DNA of 26,858 nucleotides from an uncultured Bacteroides sp. (GTDB taxonomy: Bacteria > Bacteroidota > Bacteroidia > Bacteroidales > Bacteroidaceae): NCBI GenBank assembly GCA_902472795.1, contig CABROZ010000018.1, positions 1 through 26,858 on the forward strand, given 5' to 3'. The notes under the pieces are model-generated. The model did not search any database and was not told the origin of the DNA. It was given only the letters and a program-made list of their open reading frames with translations. Below are positions 1 to 6,529 of the stretch, in pieces. The translations under genes and the position numbers were made by a program. Each line of letters opens with the position of its first letter. Within the stretch, counting starts at the first letter, position 1.

Positions 1-71
1 AGCAGGTTGTTTTTATTAACATACAAAACGGATTTTATTAACAGATTTTCACCATATCAGCATACCCCGTT

Positions 72-103
72 TTTGGCCTCCTCGAAACGATGTCCTACCT
101 TTG
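72..103 (+). promoter_or_regulatory. Bacteroides-type promoter pointing right
   Basis: TTTG at 72-75 and TACCTTTG at 96-103 are separated by 20 bp. This matches the Bacteroidetes primary sigma consensus (TTTG at -33, TAnnTTTG at -7). Transcription would start near 110 and run toward the 3' end of the minus-strand flippase-like gene. No obvious coding target follows, so it may drive a short or antisense RNA. The sequence match is good; activity is inferred. Confidence 0.5.
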
Positions 104-133
104 CCTGCGTGACACGCGAGATGCGCGAACACG

Positions 134-173
134 AGCAGCAGAAAAACGAAAACAGCAGCAGAAAAACGAAAAC
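134..173. repeat. Perfect 20-bp tandem duplication
   Basis: The 20-mer AGCAGCAGAAAAACGAAAAC occurs at 134-153 and again immediately at 154-173, followed by a partial GAAAAGC continuation. It lies just downstream of the predicted promoter at 72-103, in what would be the 5' part of its transcript. Confidence 0.85.
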
Positions 174-264
174 GAAAAGCGATGTTTGAAATACTGAATC
201 CACCACGCACAGGCACACTCAAGAGGAAAAAAAGAAGCACAGCGCCACCGCCTGCCCTCCGGCG

Positions 265-1281
265 TCAGGCAGCCGCCCTGCACGCCCTGCCACTGACCGC
301 CAGATGCCCCCAGCCCCACAAGCCAAGCACCACGACAAGCAGCGTCTGCACCCCGTGCACCAGGAGGGCAAACGTACTGGCGTCGGTCGCATCGACCCCA
401 TAAAGCATCATCATGCTGATGACGGCAAAATGCCAAGGCCCTGCCCCGTTGGGAGTAGGCACGATGACGGCAAACGTTCCCGCCACGAACATCACCAACC
501 CCGCCTGAATGCCCAGATCGGCCGTGAAAGGAAAACAATAGAACGTCAGGTAGAAGTGAAGGAAATAGCAGACCCACATCACCACCGTGTGGAACAAGAA
601 AAGCGGCACATTGCGCACCTGCCGCAGCGACACGATGCCCTGCCACACGTCGAGCACCACCCCGCGCACCCGCTCGAAGACGGACAACGCACGCACCATC
701 CACACCAGCACCGCCACGGCACCCACCACGCTGAACAGCGCCACGTAGAACCACGGCGAGGCAAACAGATGCACCAGCGAAGGAATCTTTGTCCCCGTCT
801 GATGGAAAAAAGTCAGAAACACGGGCAGCTCGAGCAGCAGCGTCACACCCGCAATGAGCAGCATGCACAGCGCATCGACCATGCGCTCGGTGACCACCGT
901 GCCCAGCGACTTCGAAAAAGGCACCCCGTCGTAGCGCGACAACACCCCGCAACGCGACACCTCGCCCAGCCGCGGCACCACCAGACTGGTGGCATACGAC
1001 AGGTAAATGGCATCGATCAAATGACTCTTGCGCGGATGCACACCCAGAGGGTCGAGCGTCTGACGCCAGCGCAAGCCACGCGACACGTGGCTCAACACGC
1101 CGAAAACGAGCGACAGCATCATCCAGTCCCAACGCAAGCCGTGGCGCAGCACCCGGAAAGCCCGCTCGAAGTCGAAGTCGCGATAGACCCAATATAGTAT
1201 AAAAGCGCCCAACAACAGGGGCAATACAATTCTTATCAACCGAGAGCTAAAATTCTTCATTCTTCCTACTTCATTCTTCAT
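265..1281 (-). CDS. Flippase-like / lysylphosphatidylglycerol synthase TM-domain family membrane protein
   Basis: This 338-residue protein is almost entirely hydrophobic, with about eight membrane segments from residue 15 onward. It fits the UPF0104/YbhN-like group (lysylphosphatidylglycerol synthase transmembrane region), consistent with the early VYRDFDF, the SRGLRW stretch, the VVPRLGEVSRC loop, the VTERMVDAL segment and a late PTPNGAGPWHFA loop. Members are inner-membrane proteins thought to move or modify lipid-linked substrates; the substrate cannot be read from sequence. The N-terminus (MKNEVGRMKN) is encoded by an interspersed repeat, and Met8 (start at 1260) is an equally plausible start because homologues I remember begin close to it. 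It is divergent from rsmA, with a TACTTTTG -7 box at 1307-1314. The family call is firm, the start and function are not. Confidence 0.8.
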   Translation of the reverse strand: MKNEVGRMKNFSSRLIRIVLPLLLGAFILYWVYRDFDFERAFRVLRHGLRWDWMMLSLVFGVLSHVSRGLRWRQTLDPLGVHPRKSHLIDAIYLSYATSLVVPRLGEVSRCGVLSRYDGVPFSKSLGTVVTERMVDALCMLLIAGVTLLLELPVFLTFFHQTGTKIPSLVHLFASPWFYVALFSVVGAVAVLVWMVRALSVFERVRGVVLDVWQGIVSLRQVRNVPLFLFHTVVMWVCYFLHFYLTFYCFPFTADLGIQAGLVMFVAGTFAVIVPTPNGAGPWHFAVISMMMLYGVDATDASTFALLVHGVQTLLVVVLGLWGWGHLAVSGRACRAAA

Positions 1282-1282
1282 T
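1252..1282. repeat. Interspersed ATTCTTCATTCTTC-type repeat
   Basis: Three imperfect copies of ATTCTTCATT lie in tandem here (GAAGAATGAAG on the minus strand). The repeat supplies the first codons of the flippase-like gene. Related copies lie at the 3' end of rsmA (2097-2172) and between surE and lpxB (11757-11802). Confidence 0.6.
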
Positions 1283-1291
1283 AAAAAGAAC

Positions 1292-1299
1292 TACCTTTG
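1292..1299 (+). promoter_or_regulatory. -7 box for rsmA
   Basis: TACCTTTG matches TAnnTTTG exactly. Transcription would start near 1306, leaving about 25 nt before the rsmA start at 1331. I see no clear TTTG 20 bp upstream. Confidence 0.45.
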
Positions 1300-1306
1300 T
1301 GGAGCA

Positions 1307-1314
1307 CAAAAGTA
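1307..1314 (-). promoter_or_regulatory. -7 box for the flippase-like gene
   Basis: On the minus strand this reads TACTTTTG, an exact TAnnTTTG match. It is only 7 bp from the rightward rsmA -7 box, so the two divergent promoters overlap face to face. No good -33 element is visible. Confidence 0.45.
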
Positions 1315-1330
1315 ACAATAAACTTGATAA

Positions 1331-2125
1331 ATGAGATTAGTAAAGCCTAAAAAGTTTCTCGGACAACACTTCCTGAAAGACCTGAAAGTGGCGCAGGACA
1401 TCGCCGACACCGTCGATGCCTGCCCCGCCCTGCCCATCCTCGAAGTAGGCCCCGGCATGGGAGTGCTCACCCAATTCCTGCTGACCAAAGAAAGGCAGGT
1501 GAAAGTGGTCGAAGTGGATTACGAATCCGTGGCCTACCTGCGCGAAGCCTATCCGCAACTGGAAGACGACATCATCGAAGACGACTTCCTGAAGATGAAC
1601 CTGCAGCGCGTGTTCGACGGCCGCCCCTTCGTGCTGACCGGCAACTATCCCTACAACATATCGAGCCAGATCTTCTTCAAGATGCTCGACAACAAAGACC
1701 TCATCCCCTGCTGCACGGGCATGATACAGAAAGAAGTGGCCGAACGCATCGCCGCCGGCCCCGGCAGCAAGACCTACGGCATACTGAGCGTGCTGATACA
1801 GGCGTGGTACGACGTCGAATACCTCTTCACCGTCCACGAGCACGTCTTCAACCCGCCCCCCAAGGTGAAAAGCGCCGTCATCCGCATGACCCGCAACGAC
1901 ACCCGCCGGCTGGGATGCGACGAACAACTGTTCAGGCAAGTGGTGAAAACCACCTTCAACCAGCGGCGCAAAACCCTGCGAAACTCCATCAAGCCCCTCG
2001 TCGGAAAAGACTGCCCCCTGACGGCCGACCCACTCTTCGACCGGCGACCCGAGCAGCTCTCCGTACAGGAATTCGTAGAACTGACAAACTTAGTAAATGG
2101 AGAATTGAGAATGAAGAATGGATAA
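1331..2125 (+). CDS. rsmA: 16S rRNA (adenine1518/1519-N6) dimethyltransferase
   Basis: RsmA (KsgA) uses S-adenosylmethionine to dimethylate two adjacent adenines in the terminal hairpin of 16S rRNA late in small-subunit assembly. The 264-residue length is normal. Visible hallmarks are the N-terminal KKFLGQHFL, the SAM-binding LEVGPGMGVLT (residues 37-47), the acidic EVDYES after strand 2, the catalytic NYPYNIS (105-111), and a C-terminal FNQRRKTLRNSIKPL segment that contacts rRNA. The last residues (NGELRMKNG) are not typical of the family and are encoded by an interspersed repeat that runs through the stop codon. mgtE follows after 53 bp with no clear terminator, so co-transcription is likely. 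The start at 1331 lies about 25 nt after the predicted transcription start. Confidence 0.96.
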   Translation: MRLVKPKKFLGQHFLKDLKVAQDIADTVDACPALPILEVGPGMGVLTQFLLTKERQVKVVEVDYESVAYLREAYPQLEDDIIEDDFLKMNLQRVFDGRPFVLTGNYPYNISSQIFFKMLDNKDLIPCCTGMIQKEVAERIAAGPGSKTYGILSVLIQAWYDVEYLFTVHEHVFNPPPKVKSAVIRMTRNDTRRLGCDEQLFRQVVKTTFNQRRKTLRNSIKPLVGKDCPLTADPLFDRRPEQLSVQEFVELTNLVNGELRMKNG

Positions 2126-2172
2126 TGTTCATTAACCGAGAACGGAAAATTTTCAATTATCAATTATCAATC
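2097..2172. repeat. Interspersed repeat at the end of rsmA
   Basis: GAATTGAGAATGAAGAATGG overlaps the last rsmA codons and stop. An AT-rich TTTTCAATTATCAATTATC direct repeat follows directly before mgtE. It resembles small interspersed elements I know from Bacteroides intergenic regions, and related units occur at 1252-1282 and 11757-11802. Confidence 0.55.
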
Positions 2173-2178
2173 AAAGCA

Positions 2179-3525
2179 ATGGAAATAGACGAAGAATACA
2201 TCGACAAAGTCAAAAAACTAATCGAACAGAAAGATGCCGACAACGTCAAAGCCCTACTGGCCGACCTGCACCCCGCCGACATAGCCGAACTGTGCAACGA
2301 CCTTGAGCCCGAAGAAGCACGCTTCGTCTATCGCCTGCTCGACAACGAAACCGCGGCCGACGTGCTCGTCGAAATGGACGACGACGTCCGCAAGGAATTC
2401 CTCGAACTGCTGCCCTCGGAAACCATCGCCAAGAAATTCGTCGATTACATGGAAACCGACGACGCCGTCGATCTGATGCGCGACCTCGACGAAGACAAGC
2501 AGGAAGAAGTCCTCTCGCACATCGAAGACATCGAACAGGCAGGCGACATCGTCGATCTGCTGAAATACGACGAAGACACCGCCGGCGGATTGATGGGTAC
2601 CGAAATGGTGACCGTCAACGAAAACTGGAGTATGCCCGAATGCCTGAAGGAAATGCGCCTCCAGGCCGAACAGCTCGACGCCATCTACTACGTCTATGTC
2701 ATCGACGACGACGAACGCCTGCAAGGCGTCTTCCCGCTGAAGAAGATGATCACCTCGCCCTCGGTGTCGAAGGTAAAACACGTCATGAAGAAAGACCCCA
2801 TCTCGGTTCATGTCGATACCCCCATCGACGAAGTGGTGCAAATCATCGAAAAATACGACCTTGTGGCCGTCCCCGTCATCGACAGCATCGGACGCCTCGT
2901 CGGCCAGATCACCGTCGATGACGTCATGGACGAAGTGCGCGAACAATCCGAACGCGACTACCAGCTGGCATCCGGACTTTCGCAAGACGTCGAAACCGAC
3001 GACAACCTCGTGCGGCAAACACGCGCCCGCCTGCCCTGGCTGCTCATCGGCATGCTGGGCGGCATCGGCAACTCCATGATCCTGGGCAACTTCGACGCCA
3101 CCTTCGCCGCCCATCCCGAAATGGCACTCTACATCCCCCTGATAGGCGGCACCGGCGGAAACGTCGGCACCCAGTCATCGGCCATCATCGTGCAGGGCTT
3201 AGCCAACAGCTCGCTCGAAGCCAAAGACACCCTGAAACAAGTAGCCAAAGAAGCCGTCGTGGCCAGCATCAACGCCACCATCATCTCGCTGCTGGTTTAC
3301 ACCTACAACTTCATCCGCTTCGGAAGCGCGGCCACCGTCACCTACTCGGTATCCATCAGCCTGTTCGCCGTCGTCATGTTCGCCTCCATCTTCGGAACCC
3401 TGGTACCCATGACCCTCGAAAAACTGAAGGTGGACCCGGCCATCGCCACAGGCCCCTTCATCTCCATCACCAACGACATCATCGGCATGATGCTCTACAT
3501 GGGAATCACCGTCCTGCTGGCATAA
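2179..3525 (+). CDS. mgtE: Magnesium transporter MgtE
   Basis: MgtE is an inner-membrane Mg2+ channel gated by cytosolic Mg2+. From the start at 2179 the protein has 448 residues, the usual family length. In order: an acidic helical N domain (about 1-125, with the LHPADIAELCNDLEPEEA pattern), a CBS pair (about 130-250, including VPVIDSIGRLVGQITVDDV), a connecting helix, then five membrane helices from about 283. The pore-region signature GGTGGNVGTQSSAIIVQG is at about 321-338. The reading frame is open upstream as far as 1804, but that part overlaps rsmA out of frame and has no MgtE character; 2179 (MEIDEEYIDK) is the natural start. It is likely co-transcribed with rsmA, since only a 53-bp repeat-filled gap separates them. 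Confidence 0.95.
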   Translation: MEIDEEYIDKVKKLIEQKDADNVKALLADLHPADIAELCNDLEPEEARFVYRLLDNETAADVLVEMDDDVRKEFLELLPSETIAKKFVDYMETDDAVDLMRDLDEDKQEEVLSHIEDIEQAGDIVDLLKYDEDTAGGLMGTEMVTVNENWSMPECLKEMRLQAEQLDAIYYVYVIDDDERLQGVFPLKKMITSPSVSKVKHVMKKDPISVHVDTPIDEVVQIIEKYDLVAVPVIDSIGRLVGQITVDDVMDEVREQSERDYQLASGLSQDVETDDNLVRQTRARLPWLLIGMLGGIGNSMILGNFDATFAAHPEMALYIPLIGGTGGNVGTQSSAIIVQGLANSSLEAKDTLKQVAKEAVVASINATIISLLVYTYNFIRFGSAATVTYSVSISLFAVVMFASIFGTLVPMTLEKLKVDPAIATGPFISITNDIIGMMLYMGITVLLA

Positions 3526-3685
3526 ACCCGCCCCGAACAGACACCCAAAAGGCGCCCGAAAACAAAAAAACAGGCAAAAACAAAAAAAAACGCCACAAAA
3601 TGTATGAAATTATCTTTTTATTTCATTAATTTGTAGCCTAATGTAAACCAAACGGTGCAAACCGTTTCTAAAAAAAGTAAATACA

Positions 3686-5542
3686 ATGACGGACACTCAT
3701 GACACTAATCTCCCCGAAAACACCGCGGGATTAGAAGAAGAAAAAAAAGCAGCAGAGGTTTTTGAACCGGCAACGACAGAAACTCCAGCTGAAGAAAACG
3801 TTTCGGAAAAGCCGGAAGAAACCACCCCGAAACTCATGACCAAGGAAGAAATCCTGGCCAGATTGAAAGAAATTGCCACGGATGTGGAAAACGTAGCCAA
3901 AACAGAAATCGACGGATTGAAACAGGCATTCTACAAGCTGCACAACGCTGAACTGGAAACTGCCAAAAAGAAATTCATCGAAAATGGTGGAGCCGCAGAG
4001 GACTTTGTGCCGCAAACCGACACCGTGGAAGAAGAATTCAAAAACACCATGTCCGTCATCAAGGAAAAAAGAAGCGCCGCAAACGCCGAACTCGAAAAGG
4101 AAAAGGAAATGAACCTACAGGTCAAGCTCTCCATCATCGAAGAACTGAAAGACCTCATCGACTCGCCCGACGACCCCAACAAATCGTACGCCGAGTTCAA
4201 ACGGCTGCAACAACAATGGAACGAAGTCAAACTCGTCCCACAGGGAAAAATCAACGAACTCTGGAAAAACTACCAGCTCTACGTCGAAAAATTCTACGAC
4301 CTGCTCAAGCTCAACAACGAATTCCGTGAATACGACTTCAAGAAGAACCTTGAAATCAAAACCCACTTGTGCGAAGCCGCCGAAAAACTGGCCGACGAAC
4401 CCGACGTCGTATCAGCCTTCCACCAGCTGCAAAAACTGCATCAGGAATTCCGCGACACAGGCCCCGTAGCCAAAGAACTGCGCGACGAAATCTGGGCACG
4501 GTTCAAAGCCGCATCCACTGCCGTCAACCGACGCCACCAGCAGCACTTCGAAGCCCTGAAAGAAGCCGAGCAGCACAACCTCGACCAAAAAACCGTCATC
4601 TGCGAAATCGTCGAAGCCATCGACTTCAACGAGCTGAACAGCTTCGCCGCATGGGACAACAAGACACAGGAAATCATCGCCCTGCAAAACAAGTGGAAAA
4701 CCATCGGCTTCGCACCCCAAAAGATGAACGTCAAAATCTTCGAACGCTTCCGCAAAGCCTGCGACGAATTCTTCAAGAAAAAAGCCGAATTCTTCAAGTC
4801 GCTGAAAGAAGGCATGAGCGAAAACCTCGAAAAGAAACGCGCACTCTGCGAAAAAGCCGAAGCGCTGAAGGACAGCACCGACTGGAAAAAGACAGCCGAC
4901 GAACTGACCAAGCTGCAAAAGGAATGGAAAACCATCGGCCCCGTCGCCAAGAAATACTCCGACGCCGTGTGGAAACGATTCATCACCGCATGCGACTACT
5001 TCTTCGAACAGAAAAACAAGGCAACCTCCTCGCAGCGCTCTGCCGAACAGGAGAACCTCGAAAAGAAGAAAGAAATCATCGCCAAGCTTGCAGCCATCGA
5101 CGAAGACGCCGATGCCACAGAAGCCGCACAACAGGTGAAAGAGCTGATGAAAGAATGGAATGCCGTCGGACACGTACCCTTCAAGGACAAAGATAAAATC
5201 TACAAGCAATATCGCGCACAAGTGGACAAACTCTTCGACCGGTTCGACGTCAGCGCCTCCAACAAGAAGCTGAGTTCCTTCAAGACAAGCATCAGCAACA
5301 TGCCCGAAGGAAGCTCGCAGACACTCTACCGCGAACGCGAAAAGCTGGTACGCACCTGCGACAACATGAAAGCCGAACTGCAAACCTACGAAAACAACCT
5401 CGGCTTCCTCAACGCATCGTCCAAGAAAGGAAGCAACCTGCTGACCGAACTGAACCGCAAGGTAGAAAAACTGAAGAACGACATCGAACTGGTGAAGCAG
5501 AAAATAAAAGTGATCGACGAAAACATCAAAAACGGCAATTAA
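3686..5542 (+). CDS. DUF349 domain-containing coiled-coil protein
   Basis: This is a 618-residue soluble, highly charged, helical protein with no signal peptide or membrane segment. After a very acidic N-terminal 60 residues it carries five DUF349-type repeats about 75-80 residues apart. Each is built on a W-x(3)-G-x(2)-P core: WNEVKLVP (about 178), FRDTGPVA (about 252), WKTIGFAP (about 336), WKTIGPVA (about 413) and WNAVGHVP (about 491). Each core is followed by a W/F..F/Y...C/A..FF helix. The C-terminal 90 residues are predicted coiled coil. DUF349 proteins are common and poorly understood in Bacteroidetes and Actinobacteria; I would not assign a biochemical role. It appears monocistronic, with 160 bp upstream and a hairpin downstream. 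Confidence 0.9.
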   Translation: MTDTHDTNLPENTAGLEEEKKAAEVFEPATTETPAEENVSEKPEETTPKLMTKEEILARLKEIATDVENVAKTEIDGLKQAFYKLHNAELETAKKKFIENGGAAEDFVPQTDTVEEEFKNTMSVIKEKRSAANAELEKEKEMNLQVKLSIIEELKDLIDSPDDPNKSYAEFKRLQQQWNEVKLVPQGKINELWKNYQLYVEKFYDLLKLNNEFREYDFKKNLEIKTHLCEAAEKLADEPDVVSAFHQLQKLHQEFRDTGPVAKELRDEIWARFKAASTAVNRRHQQHFEALKEAEQHNLDQKTVICEIVEAIDFNELNSFAAWDNKTQEIIALQNKWKTIGFAPQKMNVKIFERFRKACDEFFKKKAEFFKSLKEGMSENLEKKRALCEKAEALKDSTDWKKTADELTKLQKEWKTIGPVAKKYSDAVWKRFITACDYFFEQKNKATSSQRSAEQENLEKKKEIIAKLAAIDEDADATEAAQQVKELMKEWNAVGHVPFKDKDKIYKQYRAQVDKLFDRFDVSASNKKLSSFKTSISNMPEGSSQTLYREREKLVRTCDNMKAELQTYENNLGFLNASSKKGSNLLTELNRKVEKLKNDIELVKQKIKVIDENIKNGN

Positions 5543-5585
5543 CGCCAAGCGCTCACCGGCCGATACATAAAAAAATAAACCCAAT

Positions 5586-5656
5586 AGAGGTTGTATCCCC
5601 GAAGTCACGCCCCACACAGGCAGACATACTTTCGGAATGCAACCTCTTTCATTTTG
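5586..5656 (+). terminator. Hairpin after the DUF349 gene
   Basis: AGAGGTTG (5586-5593) pairs with CAACCTCT (5640-5647), and an inner CCGAA/TTCGG helix adds to the stem. A T-rich stretch (TTCATTTT) follows. It probably ends the DUF349 transcript, although the loop is long. Confidence 0.5.
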
Positions 5657-5710
5657 CCCACGAACGAAGCCCGCCGCCTGCAACGCGCCCTGAGCTTGAA
5701 AAAGAAGACA

Positions 5711-5747
5711 CAAAAAAATCCTGTCGGACATCATCGTCAGACAGGAT
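5711..5747 (-). terminator. Intrinsic terminator for tRNA-Gln
   Basis: Read on the minus strand, ATCCTGTC (5747-5740) pairs with GACAGGAT (5725-5718). There is one mismatch, then a further 3 bp and a 6-nt loop. A run of seven T follows (plus-strand A run at 5712-5718). It begins 11 nt after the tRNA 3' end, so its role is clear. Confidence 0.85.
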
Positions 5748-5758
5748 CACTTTACTTG

Positions 5759-5829
5759 TTGGGCTACCTGGATTCGAACCAGGAATGACAGGACCAGAAT
5801 CTGTAGTGTTACCATTACACCATAGCCCA
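5759..5829 (-). tRNA. tRNA-Gln (anticodon CUG)
   Basis: On the minus strand the 71-nt sequence folds as a tRNA. The acceptor stem is TGGGCTA/TAGCCCA with the U1-A72 pair typical of glutamine tRNAs, the discriminator base is A, the D arm is short, and the T arm contains GGTTCGAATCC. The anticodon loop TTCTGGT places CTG at 34-36, reading CAG codons. The 3' CCA is not encoded. The last anticodon-stem pair (31-39) is A-C rather than Watson-Crick. It stands alone between its own promoter (5858-5887) and terminator (5711-5747). Confidence 0.93.
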
Positions 5830-5857
5830 ATGGAACTTTATTTCCTTTTTGCGGTTG

Positions 5858-5887
5858 CAAAGATACGGACTTTTTTTTATCTGCAAA
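5858..5887 (-). promoter_or_regulatory. Promoter of tRNA-Gln
   Basis: On the minus strand TTTG (5887-5884) and TATCTTTG (5865-5858) are separated by 18 bp, close to the Bacteroides consensus. Transcription would start near 5851, about 20 nt before the mature tRNA 5' end. Confidence 0.6.
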
Positions 5888-6154
5888 CAAAAAAGCGATA
5901 TTTTTTTTCAGAGAAATGATAAAAACAGCATTTCACCCCGATTATATACCTAAAAAAAATCAAAAAATGAAAGACTTTTTTCCCTTTTACGTGTTTTGAT
6001 AGAAGAAATCACCGTATATTTGTCAACAGTTTTAAGTAAATGAGTTTATTTGTCAGTAAGTTCCTGAGTTCTTTAAGTACAAGTGAAACAGCAACCTTCA
6101 AACTTATAAACTCAAAAAAGCAAAAAACTTAATACTTAATTATAATAGTGTATA
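5866..6154. other. AT-rich intergenic region before rsfS
   Basis: This is the gene-free remainder between tRNA-Gln and rsfS. It has long A and T runs (5870-5990) and then the rsfS promoter (5995-6022), leaving a leader of about 125 nt. I see no convincing hairpin, riboswitch or small ORF in the leader. Confidence 0.5.
5995..6022 (+). promoter_or_regulatory. Promoter of the rsfS-ftsH-cdsA operon
   Basis: TATATTTG (6015-6022) is an exact -7 match. TTTG at 5995-5998 lies 16 bp upstream, slightly close. It is the only good promoter before rsfS and would give a leader of about 125 nt. Confidence 0.5.
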
Positions 6155-6514
6155 ATGAACGAAGCAAAACATCTCATCGAACAAATTACAGAAGGAATCC
6201 AAGATAAGAAAGGAAAAAAAATCGTCATCGCCGACCTCAGTCAGATTGACGATACAATATGCAACTACTTCGTCATCTGCCAGGGCAACTCTCCCAGCCA
6301 GGTGACCGCCATCGTCGAATCGGTGCGCGACTTCGCACGCAAGGGAGCCAATGCACGCCCCTTTGCCGTGGACGGCTTGCGCAACGCCGAATGGGTAGCC
6401 ATGGACTATGCCGACGTATTAGTGCACATCTTCCTGCCCGAAGCACGGGACTTCTACGACTTGGAACACCTATGGGCCGATGCCAAACTAACCCAAATAC
6501 CTGACCTCGATTAA
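6155..6514 (+). CDS. rsfS: Ribosomal silencing factor RsfS
   Basis: RsfS binds ribosomal protein uL14 and keeps the subunits apart during starvation. The 119-residue protein matches the family (formerly DUF143/YbeB) in length and motifs: KGKKIVIADLSQIDDTICNYFVIC (residues 19-42, beta strand then helix), the helix with ARKGA, and the C-terminal WVAMDYADVLVHIFLPEARDFYDLEHLW block, which is the family signature. ftsH begins 15 bp after its stop, so the two are almost certainly co-transcribed. An rsfS-ftsH order is, as I recall, common in Bacteroidales. Confidence 0.95.
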   Translation: MNEAKHLIEQITEGIQDKKGKKIVIADLSQIDDTICNYFVICQGNSPSQVTAIVESVRDFARKGANARPFAVDGLRNAEWVAMDYADVLVHIFLPEARDFYDLEHLWADAKLTQIPDLD

Positions 6515-6529
6515 CAAGAATAAAAACGT

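Larger units (their letters stand above)
1..264. other. Left-end non-coding stretch
   Basis: I find no convincing gene here. The first 60 bases are AT-rich. The stretch then carries a rightward promoter-like pair (72-103), a tandem 20-bp duplication (134-173), and a purine-rich run up to the 3' end of the flippase-like gene. A small rightward frame starting at 182 (MFEILNPP...) runs into the antisense of that gene; its composition looks like antisense reading and I do not call it a gene. Confidence 0.5.

Noticed and set aside
182..403. Small plus-strand ORF beginning MFEILNPP after the left-end promoter
   Set aside because: Two thirds of it is antisense to the flippase-like gene, with low-complexity Ala/Pro/Thr/Arg content; no ribosome-binding or family evidence.
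95..1197. Long antisense frames over the flippase-like gene (95-1192 minus, 304-1197 plus)
   Set aside because: They are His/Arg/Gly-rich shadows created by C-rich third codon positions; only the 265-1281 frame has membrane-protein structure and family motifs.
4412..5734. 440-codon minus-strand frame opposite the DUF349 gene
   Set aside because: Its Phe/Leu/Val-rich composition is the mirror of Lys/Glu/Asp codons; the plus strand holds clear DUF349 repeats.
5591..5788. Plus-strand ORF across the hairpins and tRNA-Gln
   Set aside because: It overlaps a terminator and a tRNA gene and has no recognisable protein features.
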